This document shows positions 1-10,669 of a DNA stretch of 64,000 nt, in pieces (the stretch's first letter is position 1; every line of letters starts with the position of its first letter). The notes under the pieces are model-generated. The model was not told where the DNA came from, searched no databases, and saw only the letters and a program-made list of their open reading frames with translations. The stretch is from Helianthus annuus (lineage: Eukaryota; Streptophyta; Magnoliopsida; Asterales; Asteraceae), in the NCBI RefSeq assembly GCF_002127325.2, contig NC_035433.2, forward strand, positions 129,650,695 through 129,714,694, read 5' to 3'. A program made the position numbers and the translations under genes.

Positions 1-254
1 ATGTGTTCCACATCTGCAATCTCAAAAAGTGCTTCGCCGATGAATCATTGGTGATTCCACACACAGATGTGCATATAGATGAGAGCTTAAAGTTTATAGA
101 AAAACCTTTGTCGATTGAAGATCGACAGGTGAAGAAGCTTCGAAGAAAGCACGTACCGATTGTAAAGGTCAAATGGGATGCTCGTAGAGGTCCCGAATAT
201 ACGTGGGAAGTCGAAGACACAATGAAAGAAAAGTACCCCTATCTATTTGAGTAA
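1..254 (+). CDS. Ty3/gypsy polyprotein, C-terminal end (partial)
   Basis: This is the last 83 codons of a retrotransposon pol polyprotein that begins before the window. It opens with VFHICNLKKC and carries VKVKWDARRGPEYTWE before the stop at 252-254. That pattern (VFHVS-x-L-KKC, then a chromodomain-like WxxRxGPEYTWE segment) is typical of the tail of plant Ty3/gypsy integrases, and it would help tether the integrase complex to chromatin. A purine-rich tract (275-288) and the 3' LTR follow directly, so this is the true 3' end of the coding region. The reading frame is open to the window edge. Whether the whole element is intact cannot be judged here. Confidence 0.88.
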   Translation, partial: VFHICNLKKCFADESLVIPHTDVHIDESLKFIEKPLSIEDRQVKKLRRKHVPIVKVKWDARRGPEYTWEVEDTMKEKYPYLFE

Positions 255-288
255 ATCTCGGGTCGAGATTTATTTTAAGGGGTGAGGA

Positions 289-3200
289 TGTAACACCTCG
301 AATTTTTGAGTCCAATAATGTGTTAACACGTGTCATTTGATTACACGTGGCATTGATATTAAATAAAGGACTAATTTTGGCAAACCTTGAAAGTATGTAA
401 ATTCGAGGGTTATAAATGTCAACAAAGGGTAAATATACTGTACAGTAACCCTAAATGGTGCTTATACCTTCAAACGAATAAATCATGGATCGTACGGAAG
501 CGAAACGCGGAAGAAAGTGAGAGATTACAAGCTACAGGGGTTAACTGTGTCAACATGTTTAATTATACCTCTGAGTGGCCCTTTAACGTTCCCAAGGCTT
601 TGTAACGGTATTATACACTCACTAGAATGTAATATATAAATTTCGCGAAGTTTCGTTATGAAACAAGAAAGTTACGACCAAATTCGTAGGAGAAGGGTTA
701 AAAGCGTCAATAATGAAAGTTAAGGCTTTCTGAATAATTAATAAACAAACCGGGGATTTAATAACGCGGGCAAATAACACGAGGTCCTTAGTTGTAATTA
801 ACCGAGGGCCAAACCGCAAAGTTACCCCTTCAAACCCGAAAGGTCAGGTAAATCATTACGAAAGATTTCGTTATTAATTACCAGATTCTGATAATCATTA
901 CAAAAGATTTAAAAAACCTGGAATTTTAACCTCTCGCGACCCGCGTAAGGGATTGGGTTAAGTTGAGGCGGGCCGCGAGCCACCTAAGATACGCGCCTGA
1001 TATTTGAATCTCAGGCGACCCGCATTAAACATGCATGGAACTCCCATGCGGGCCGCATTAGACGCCCAGATGCAGAATGTTTGTAGTTTCTTGCCTTTTG
1101 AGCTTGTGAACGATCAAAACGCCAATAAATGAGGCATGGGCACCCTATACTCGACCCATAACACTTAGGGACACCTGCCCATCATCCATACTCAGTTGTA
1201 GAATGAGTTGTGATGATCTAAAGGCCTTTTGAACACTATAAATAGCCACATTGTGAGCATATGTTCACCACACCTCAAACAACTCATCTACTGATCATTC
1301 TAAGCTCTCAAGCATTCCTCTCTGCTCTCTAAGCAAGATACAACTTCTGTAAGTCGTTCAAATCCATTTTGGTCTTATATTTCCATAGATTTAGCTTATA
1401 AACTCAACCGTCGTAACTAACGGTTGTCATAACGATAATTCACAAATGGTCCAGTGAATTGTCGGATCAAAAGTAGTTTTGAGTTGGTATCTATGTGGGT
1501 AATAAACCTCTAAAAGGGTTCCCTCTGATCACCACTCTAACTATGTCAAATATCGAGTCAAACGCGCACTTAAAAAGTCAACAGAAAGTCATTTTGCCGT
1601 TTTGTACATAATCTGTAATGTGTACGTTATGAAACCTGTTTTAATGTTCATAAAACATGATATTAAGCATATAAACTTGTTTGCGCTCGTTTGAATCGAC
1701 CGTTTGCTATATTGACCCGGTTCGGAGCCGAATGTCGCAAAAGTTTGACTTTTGCTTTGACTTCAGTTCTGACCCGTTTTAGTGAGGTATAGATATGCCT
1801 TAGGACTCTCTTAGGACCAGGTTACATGATGGAATAAACCTCTGTGATCGGTTCATGAGTTATCCGAGTCTTTTGCACATTTCCGTTAATCGCCTAAAAG
1901 TTGACCGTAACGCCATTTTGAAAATAAAACGAGTATTTCGGACACGTGAACGGACCAGAACCTTGCTTATTAAATTATAAGCATGTCCTTAAAGTTTCAC
2001 GTCCATCCGAGGTCTAGAATGAGAGTTATGCTAAATAGCGCAATTAAAGTAAACTTTTGTAATAAACGGCGCAATTAGCATAACGCCTATCTAAACCAAG
2101 ATTTCGTCACCAAAACTTTTACCCACTGTATTAAAATAATATTTTGGGAATTTTAAAGATTTTTAATAATTTTTACCTCGCTCATAACCTGCGGTTATGG
2201 CTACGGTTCGGTAAATACCGAATATGCCCTTTTCGGCCAAAACTTGAGTTCTACAAGGTCTTTTGACCCGATTCCAGTTGCTACTGATTTTAAATAATAA
2301 ATAAAGTATTTCAGACTTTTTAAACTGTTCGGGAAACCCAGATTTCCTGTAGAACTCGAAAAGCTCTTTAAAAGTCTTTAAAATGACCGAGAAGCCCCTA
2401 CGGGGCATAATATTAACTTAAACTCGTTACGGGTATCACGGAAGGTATCCTACTGATGCCACAACCTCTTTAAGGCATATTGACTTAGGAAATAAGCGTA
2501 AGACTCCCATGGTAAACCGTTTCGCCTATTGCGCGCACGGTTCGCCTTATGAAACTAGTTTTCATAATTTAGCCGATACGGGTCAAATTATATTATTTGA
2601 ACCCCAAAATCCAGAAGTGTGAACCATAAACCCTTATAAAACAAGTCTCTGAACTTGTTTGGGGCAGAATCACACTCCATTCTCGGTCTTCGCCTTTTCG
2701 CGCGATTAAACCGTATTCACATATCGGAACCAACCGGTCTAGGCTACGGCCATTATAAAGACTCGTTAGGATTCTAAGAGGTTAATTAAAACCTTCGTTC
2801 CAGATTAGGAGCCCAGTAAAAGCTATCGGTGATTTAATCAAATTAAGGAAATATACTTGCAAAGGTAAATACTTTAACTTATTTCCCCTATACGGGCTTG
2901 GGTTACGGTATGTTAATACCGCTTGATTGAGCATTATATTTTTCCATCGCTTAGGTGGTTAATTAAATAATATGATCGGCTCATTTAAACAGTTTTGTTT
3001 CTTAAAAGGCTTTGGGGGGTTTAATGACTGTTGTCCCGGATATCCTTGGCATCATTTTACGAAATGGCCACGACCATCGACATCCCGGTGTAGGCGTACA
3101 CCCGGTATATATTGTCGACATTAAATTAAAAGACGTAGCCGTTGGTTTTTATACTACGGTTTTACGCAATGTGGTGTGTCTAAAATCTTTAACCCGGCAC

Positions 3201-3676
3201 GACCCGGGCTACTGAACGCATAAAAGAACATGTAAAACGTTCACAAGATTTTAATAATTTTCCCAAGTTATAAAAGAGTTTGTGCCTTGTGCATTCAAAT
3301 CAATTTTAATAAACATTTTCAAATGTGTCAGTTGAATGTATTTACCAGTGTAAACTGACGTATTTTCCCCAAAAAGATTAAGTGCAGGTACTATACGAAA
3401 TTGGCTGGTATTAGCTTCCTAAGCATCACGAATAGTCTCGCAAACTCGATGCCGTATCTGAATGAACAATATTTGTTATTTTGATCCGCTGTGGATATAT
3501 TCGACTTCTGTAATACATTTGATATTACAACCAGAGGTTGAAGTATATATTTATCTTTAAAGCTTCCGCTGTGCATTTATATAATTGTGCGGTTTGACTA
3601 TATTGTTGCCAACATCGTCACGGTAATCCCCCACCGGGCCCACCGGTGATACACGTGGAAAATTCGGGGTGTGACA
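289..3676 (+). repeat. 3' LTR of the Ty3/gypsy element (3.4 kb)
   Basis: The LTR begins TGTAACACCTCGAATTTT right after the purine tract TTTAAGGGGTGAGGA. It ends AAAATTCGGGGTGTGACA, which is a near-perfect inverted copy of its start, and it has the TG...CA ends expected of an LTR. It contains no gene. It has a GC-richer stretch near 940-1070 with repeated CGACCCGCG-type motifs. A target duplication cannot be tested because the 5' LTR lies outside the window. Confidence 0.85.
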
Positions 3677-4052
3677 TATAAAAACGAAAATTTTAAACTT
3701 AAAGTTTATTGAATGAGTACTATGTGGATATTTAAAAAAAAAGTTATGAACTTTAAAGAATAAAATTATACTTTATAAGTTAACTAATAAAATAACATAC
3801 TTTACAATTATAACAACTTATCTTTTATTTTTTATCTTTTGATTATTAATTTTATAAAAAAGAACAATATTTTTTTTCTTTTGATTATTAATTTTTATAA
3901 AAAAAATAAAACTTTACATATGTGTAATACTTATGACATATATCCACCACAATAATGTTATCATAAATATTATACGAATAAGAAACCTACCAGAAACGAG
4001 TGCCGCAATACAAAGTGTCGACCCCCGCCGCATCGCGCGGGCACCCTACTAG
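3677..4052 (+). mobile_element. Helitron 3' terminus (partial)
   Basis: At 4024-4041 CCCGC and GCGGG form a short hairpin. It is followed about ten bases later by CTAG, then T (4049-4053). A GC-rich hairpin just before CTRR with insertion ahead of a T is the hallmark of Helitron 3' ends. The sequence between it and the LTR end at 3676 is AT-rich and non-coding. The gypsy element has probably inserted into or beside this Helitron, since no 5' TC end is visible. Confidence 0.5.
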
Positions 4053-4940
4053 TACACACAACATACACAAAGAGAGTACGAACTACAATTACTTGGGGAC
4101 GAAGAATCATATACGGCTGGAATATTACTTGGACGCCAAGATCAGACGATCAGGTCTTAGAGGACGAATTTTGGAGCATTATTTGGCAAGGGTTCAAGAC
4201 TAGAGAATTATTGGAGTTGAAGTGGAAGCTTATAGATCAAGAATTAAACGAGTTCTATGCATTCGATTATTTCTTGTTTTCTTAGTTATTTGTTTCTATG
4301 TCAATGAATTCTGCTATTAAACCTTGTTTATTATTTTCGTTCTTGACTATGATTCTTGGCTAGATCTTTTATACTACATAGATTGGATGATTGGATTGTA
4401 AAGTATAGATTTTTTTTGATGGATATTTAGTTATTTATGGATTATTTACGAAAGTAGTCGACTCGGTTATTGTTTTGATGTATATGCATGCTTAAAAGTG
4501 TTTTATTGTTTTTTATTGCTTCGTATGATTCTTGGTGATGGTCTATATCAAGTAATAGATTCATACTAGGTTATAAGTTTTGGTGAGTGTCTATATCACA
4601 GAATAAATTTATAATCTTTAGGGTTAACTGCGCAATATACCTTAGAATTAATATTCGGTAATCAAATAAATTTAAGTGTTCTACTAATTACAATAGCTGA
4701 GAGGTGCGAGATTATAAAAGGTAACAAACATAATAGTTTATCATACGTAAGATAAATAAAAGTTTTAAGATGTAATATGTAACAATAAGTAAACATGTTA
4801 GGATGTTGTTCGCTTGTCCCTAATGGGTTACCCATCCAAAAACTCACGGTCTTGTTTTCATCTGACGAGTTGCATGTCCAGGCCAAACACATCCTTGTAA
4901 AGCAAATAATTAAATAACATATAAAATTAAATCATAACTT
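4053..4940. other. Intergenic, no gene recognised
   Basis: AT-rich sequence with only short chance reading frames. No domain, splice-consistent exon set or transposon end was recognised. Confidence 0.5.
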
Positions 4941-5444
4941 CTCATCATATGGTACCCGAAGTCCATGGGGTTCAATTAATTAACGTGGGTGATGCAGGGT
5001 AGCAAGTCAATCCCACGTAGTAACATGTTTAATAACATTATCCTAGGATCGATCCACACACCTCCATAGTTATACATAAAGTACCATATTGCTCATTAAT
5101 TCGAGCTTATAAGTTTGAGATATCGTGAACTCAACCCACTATCAAGGATGATGCCACATCATTTATGCCACAATAATGAGTACGTGGTCCTCATAAAGAG
5201 AAGCGGGTTGACTAGGGTACGCAATAAATATATAACATTATCATGAACTTGTTATATATATATACACACGCGTCAAGATCATAATCTTGTAAGTTGTAAA
5301 CATGCAAATTAATACTTTTAGAAATATATCCTAAAATGCTTTGACATTCGAAACGTGTATTCATAAGCATAATAATATAATCCACAAACAAAGATCATAT
5401 ACGAATTCACAACCTAAATTACGTACCTTAATCAGTTTTACAAT

Positions 5445-5469
5445 TCTCTCTCTCTCTCTCTCTCTCTCT
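5445..5469. repeat. (CT)n microsatellite in promoter/5' UTR of F-box copy 1
   Basis: About twelve CT dinucleotides lie roughly 340 bases before the start codon of F-box copy 1. The matching place in copy 2 (around 10335) lacks this tract and about 100 flanking bases. Confidence 0.9.
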
Positions 5470-5809
5470 TGGTCCAACTATTTAAACACGGCAAAAGAAA
5501 TGAATCCATGGACCAATGTTCGTTGATATCTTGTAACAAAAAAAAATATAAAAGAAGGTCGGTGCAAACCCAAGCACCTGAATCAGCACTTTTAGAAAAC
5601 AACAAAATAGGGAAAACATCAAAGGGTCTAGTAACTTCTTCCTTCTTCATGACGACTGCATTCAAATATTACGTAATCTCACCATTACTCACCTGCTTCA
5701 TCTTCTTTCTTCCCTTAGCCCACAAGTTTCACATCACTTATTTATTGTGGGTCCTCCATCACATCATTTAACTCATCACCTTTTCTTTTGGTCGAGGAAA
5801 AGGACCATT

Positions 5810-7090
5810 ATGGACCACGGGGGGTCCGGACCCTGTGCTCGTAGTTTACAACAAGACCCATTAGTCGTATGTGGCTCTGATATCATGTTGATGATATTGA
5901 GCCGGCTCGACGCACGCAGCTTGGCTTCCACACTTGGTGTTTCTCGTAGATGGCGTTCAGTTGCTTCCAGTGATATCATTTGGTCTAAAAAGGTATACAG
6001 GATTATGATTTTGTTATGATTATGCCTCTTCTTTTCTTTTCTTTTTTTTTTTTTCATTTGATCATGTCGAACTCTTCATTTCTAGTTGTGTGCAACATTT
6101 GATGGCTTGATTATGAAGATGCAAATGAAGGATTACTAATATTTAGTTTGAATTTTTAACTATAAAGGCGTGACAGACATGTGGACTTAGATATCACAAA
6201 TAACATAACATGGCTTTGGACTTGAAGATAAATAAAAAAGGCAAATTGGATTTAAATAATCCCAACTTTCTTAATTTGGCCGATAATAATCCCAACTCAG
6301 TTATTGGCCGATAATAATCCGAACTGGTCCACTTTTGGCCGACAATAGTCCGCCGTTAAAAATAGCTTAACGGAGTTAAGCTTTTTTCCGAATTATAAAC
6401 CGATGTTTTATGGATTTGATCAGAACGAGGATACGAGTTGATTGATATAAAATTTACCTCGAAATACTGCCCCAAACGACGAAAACGGTGCTTCAATTCG
6501 GGTGTTTAAACTTCCAATTAACAAAAATCAAATCGTTTGAAGCATCGTTTCGAGGTAAGTTTTACATAAATCGAATCGTATCCTCGTTCTGATCAAAATC
6601 CATAAAACATCGGTTTGTAATTCGGAAAAAAGCTTAACTCCGTTAAGCTATTTTTAACGGCGGACTATTATTGGCCAAAAATGGACCAGTTCGGATTATT
6701 ATCGGCCAATAACTGAGTTGGGATTATTATCGGCCAAATTGAGCAAGTTGGGATTATTTAAATCCAATTTGCCAATAAAAAATCAACTAATGAAAATTGG
6801 CGCCTCCTCAACTATATTAGACGGTTTTCTTAATTTTCTATAAAAAAGAGTACATATAATATTTTAATTAATATATGACTGAGACCATCTGCAACAACGA
6901 AAGGTCTATGACGCCTATGTGGTTCTAATAGACAAAGGCCTCTCGTTATATATATGGTGGGTTCTTGGTTTCTAGGGTATAAAGTTTGTGGTTTTGGACT
7001 TCTCAAAATAAGGTATTTTCTTTTTTTTTTCCTCTTAATTTTATAAATTTTAATTTGTATTTATAAAACTAATAAAACGTTTGTAAAATA

Positions 7091-7124
<34 letters not shown>

Positions 7125-9180
7125 GTGAAGTCTAAGAAGAAAACTCACTTGAGTTGAAAAAAATCAAGAAAACCCTATGTAACATTTCTATTTTTTTTTT
7201 CTAAAAAAACAGGGAAGGTAACATACATATATTTGAACATTTTTATTAAAAAATGTAAAAAGTGCCAACTAGTTTTTTTTAATGTTCAAAATTTGTATGT
7301 TACATTTTTTTGACATATATTATGTAAAATAGAATTTTTAACATTTAAAAAAAATACTCGGCGCTTTATTGTTTTTTTTTTCAAAAAAGTTCAAATATAT
7401 ATATGTTACATTCCCTATTTTTTATAAAAAAAAAAATAAAATAAAAATGTTACATAAGATTTTTACAAGGGTTTCTTGAGTTTTTTTTTTTAACTCAAGT
7501 GAGTTTTCATTTTATCCTTCCCCTGTATATATATAAACCGAATATAATAAATATATTAATTTATAAAAATAAAATTTAAATTATATTAATTTTCGTTTAA
7601 GAACGCTATACTAAAAAAACTTAATGATCTTTTTAATATAACTTAAGTTATGTTTAACACATTCGTAACTTGATTAAAACTAATCAAACCTTTTAACTCA
7701 ATTAGGTAAATGGGTTAAAAGATCGTGTTTGGTTAAACTCTTGTTACCTTTGACACAAATAAATATTTGGGTCGTATTCAATCTTTGGATTGAATAAATT
7801 AGACAGCCAACCCAAAACCTTTCAACCTACCAACAACCACAAAAGAGTTGTAATGTTTACATTATTGTCTTTCTATTGATTATGTTTTCCCCTTAATTAT
7901 ATAATACTTACATTATTATTCAATATTTAAATATTATTAATAATATATTTTGTTCTTAGTTATGCTCTGTTTATCTATACAATATTAAATACTAAATTAG
8001 TTATTAAAATAAATTAACCGTTTATGAGGATTAAATGTAAAAATAAATGGATTGCTTCAGAAAAGGCTATGGGACCAGACAGGTTCTTGAAAGTTTTTTA
8101 GTTTTAGATGTGGCAGAGATTCAACTCTCCTGATGAAAGTTCAAAGGTCCATATAGCTTCTTATTGGATGACACAAGAAAACTTGAATGTTGCAGGAGTT
8201 GTAACATAATTTGTTGTTTGAATCATGTTAAAACATCATCTGTAGAAAATAATGTATAAAAACATAATTCTATGTATTTTTGTTGCTGATAGTGTGAAGA
8301 ACTATGGGCCGGAAAAGCTCATCTACCCCGCTTTCTTGAAACTGAGGGATTGTCACGGTTGTCTGCTTATTCGTTGTCCATTCAAGATGGCAAACGGGTA
8401 ACTGCTTAAAATTATTTCTTAATCGTGTTAAGAGATATCTAAAGCTTTTTCTTAATCAGGAACGGATCATGAAGGAAGATCTTTGGGATCATGCTTGGGA
8501 GTTTGACTTCAGAGAGGCATGCAATTAGGTTTTCTAGTATTTATTCTCAAACGGGTCAAACAAAAATAGATAAAGGGGGGTTCGTGTTAAATGGGTCGAA
8601 CAGGTTAAAAGTCGCTCAAAATCTGGTTTTAATACATGTTATTGCAGTAGATAAGCGTCTGCTGGTAATTCAAATCCATCATGACCTGACCTGACTTGTT
8701 TTAACCCGTACTAAATTTGTGTTGACTGTGTTGACCTGTAACCCGACCCGCTCATCTTGCCAACTTTAATCTCCACTCGCCAGTATCATTCTCCCACATG
8801 ATCATGTCAATGCTTATGTTAACTTTTTATTTTTTATTGCATTGCAGGATGCCCCAGAATACTGGCGCAATTTGGACCCGTATTGGACAGGGGCAGAAGA
8901 TGCGCCAATGCACCGCTACTTCCATCCAGATGGCAGCCAAACGGCAGATTCCAGCGACCAGGTTTGGGGCGGCCACGAGTCCTGTTACTCCATCATCACT
9001 AGTTTCTTAGCAGATGGAACGATCAGAGAACACTATGTGAGAATTAACCGTTGGCCGCAATTGCACATATCTAGAAGAGAGGATTGGGGGTGGGAAATGT
9101 CGAACCGCCTCTATTGCTACTCGAGTGTTCCTGATGCGCATTTGAAAGGTGGAACCGGTCCCTCTCTTCCAATCCTTTGA
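5810..9180 (+). CDS. F-box protein, copy 1 (4 exons, 225 aa)
   Basis: Exons are 5810-5992, 8293-8397, 8460-8516 and 8848-9180; all junctions keep frame. Residues about 20-65 form an F-box (from VCGSDIMLMILSRL to SKKCEELW), which in plants binds a SKP1/ASK protein of an SCF ubiquitin ligase. The C-terminal half is rich in W, Y and H (EYWRNLDPYW, REDWGWEMSNRLYCYSS) and was not recognised as a named substrate domain. The family seems to be a small conserved plant F-box type, but I cannot name the member. The start at ATG 5810 is chosen because it is the first ATG conserved in both copies; an upstream in-frame ATG (5747) is not shared. Intron 3 begins GC, not GT; reading through it meets a stop at once. 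It is convergent with a beta-amylase remnant. Confidence 0.85.
6240..6773. mobile_element. Mutator-type foldback MITE in intron 1 of F-box copy 1
   Basis: This 534-base element starts GGCAAATTGGATTTAAATAA and ends with the inverse. Its inverted arms are over 200 bases each, nearly identical, around a short centre. It is flanked by the 9-base direct repeat AATAAAAAA (6231-6239 and 6774-6782), which suits a Mutator-like element. The same intron in copy 2 (about 11090) has no insertion, so it arrived after the duplication. It has no coding capacity. Confidence 0.82.
7118..7527. mobile_element. Inverted-repeat MITE shared by both F-box copies (copy 1)
   Basis: Arms of about 80 bases (AAACTCACTTGAGTT... 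and ...AACTCAAGTGAGTTTTC) face each other across an AT-rich centre. A (TA)n(GA)n tract precedes it. The same element lies at 11427-11822 in copy 2, so it predates the duplication. The terminal duplication is unclear because the flanks are simple sequence. Confidence 0.6.
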
Positions 9181-9699
9181 TTTTGGTTTCCGGTTTTTGT
9201 ACTAGTAATGTTTTGTTAGAAATTTATCTGTTTTTTAGTATGTTCTTCTGGTTTATGAAAGCAGAATTTAATTGTTTGAAGGTGGGAGTTACCTATTATC
9301 CGGTTCTAAAATTAATATTAATATACAGAAAGTTTAATTGTATCCCTTTGATTTATTATTGATGCTTCTGGGATGTTTTTGCATGATGTTTTACTCTTTT
9401 AATTAGCATACATTATAATGTTTTTTAAGGAATTAATTTCTGTACCCTGCTATAATTGATCTTGATGTTTGACATCATTTTGTTAAAAGCTGGAATCTAG
9501 CCAAGCTTAAACGAGCTCGAGCTTTATAGCCTTGGATCTTTAGCCACCTTCGATACCACCTTCCGTTTTAGAACAAAATCAAACACATGTTTTGCTCCTA
9601 TATAGACGAATCTGACTCTGTTCCATCATTCAATCAATAAATACATATTTAGAATAAACTTAAAAAAAGTCAATATGTTTCTGTTTACAACTACTTCAC
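9181..9699. other. 3' flank of F-box copy 1
   Basis: Likely 3' UTR and intergenic sequence. It is collinear with 13349-13565 plus 15057-15330, apart from the insertion in copy 2. At about 9416 it holds the uninterrupted ACATTATAA that is the duplicated target site in copy 2. Confidence 0.6.
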
Positions 9700-9797
9700 T
9701 GCCAATACAAGTTTACACCCTGTTCTAGATCAGCATTTCCAACTAGTATTCAAGGCATAAGAGCAACAGTAGCTTCTTGCACCAATGGTTGTGTCAC
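9700..9797 (-). pseudogene. Beta-amylase 3'-end fragment, copy 1
   Basis: On the minus strand this stretch reads VTQPLVQEA followed by a variant end. It matches the last codons and 3' UTR of the intact beta-amylase gene ending at 22460. Only about 18 codons remain, and an indel near the stop changes the final residues. It breaks off where duplication unit 2 begins, so it marks the original neighbour of the F-box gene. Confidence 0.82.
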
Positions 9798-10669
9798 CCT
9801 TACAAAAGTACCATATTGCTCATTAATTCGAGCTTATAAGTTTGAGATGCCGTGAACTCAACCCGAAGTCCATATTGCTCATCATATGGTATCCGAAGTC
9901 CATTGGGTACAATTAATTAACGTGGGTGACGTAGGGTAGCAAGTCAATCCCACATAGTAACATGTTTATTAACATTATCCTAGGATGGATCCATACACCT
10001 CCATAGTTATATATAAAGTACCATATTGCTCGTTAATTCGAGCTTATAAGTTTGAGATGCCGTGAACTCAACCCACCATCATAGATGATGCCACATCATT
10101 TTATGCCACAATAATGAGTATTTGGTCCTCATAGAGACACGGGTTGACTTGGGTACGCAATACATATATAACATTATCATGAACTTGTAAACATTTATAT
10201 ATATATATACACACACGTCAAGATCGTAATCTTGTAAGTTGTAAACATGCAAATTAATACTTTTAGAAATATATCCTAAAATGCTTTGACATACGAAACG
10301 TGTATTCATAAGCATAATAATATAATCCACAAACAAATGAATCCAAGGACCAATATTTGTTGATATCTTGTAAAAAATACATGTGAAAAATACATATAAA
10401 AAAATATAAAAGAAGGTCGGTGCAAAGCCAAGCAGCCATAGTTTTAGAAAACAACAAAATAGGGAAAACATCAAACGGTCTAGTAACTTCTTCTTTCTTC
10501 ATGACGACTGCATTCAAATATTACGTATTCTCACCATCACTCACCTGCTTCATCTTCTTTCTTTCCTTAACCCACAAGTTTCACATCACTTATTTATTCA
10601 CCCACGTGAGTCCTTAACTCATCACCTTTTCATTTCTTTTTGTCGAGCAAAAGAACGGACCAAACCATT

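Larger units (their letters stand above)
4941..9797. repeat. Tandem duplication unit 1 (F-box gene plus BAM1 tail)
   Basis: The sequence from about 4941 (ATCATATGGTACCCGAAGTCC) is matched by the second unit from about 9880. The match covers the promoter, all four exons and the introns of the F-box gene, and the downstream beta-amylase fragment. The join to unit 2 is near 9797-9804. There, beta-amylase 3' sequence (GTGTCACCC) runs straight into upstream sequence (AAAGTACCATATTGCTC) that also occurs at 5080. This unit has its own later insertion (6240-6773) and a (CT)n tract. Confidence 0.85.

Noticed and set aside
4000..4203. 67-codon plus-strand frame
   Set aside because: It crosses the Helitron terminus hairpin and has no recognisable protein content.
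5747..5809. Upstream ATG of F-box copy 1 as the real start
   Set aside because: Copy 2 does not conserve it, whereas ATG 5810 and its context are shared.
10079..10517. Minus-strand frames of 84 and 131 codons upstream of F-box copy 2
   Set aside because: Low-complexity, hydrophobic products from AT-rich promoter DNA; the matching region of copy 1 does not conserve them.
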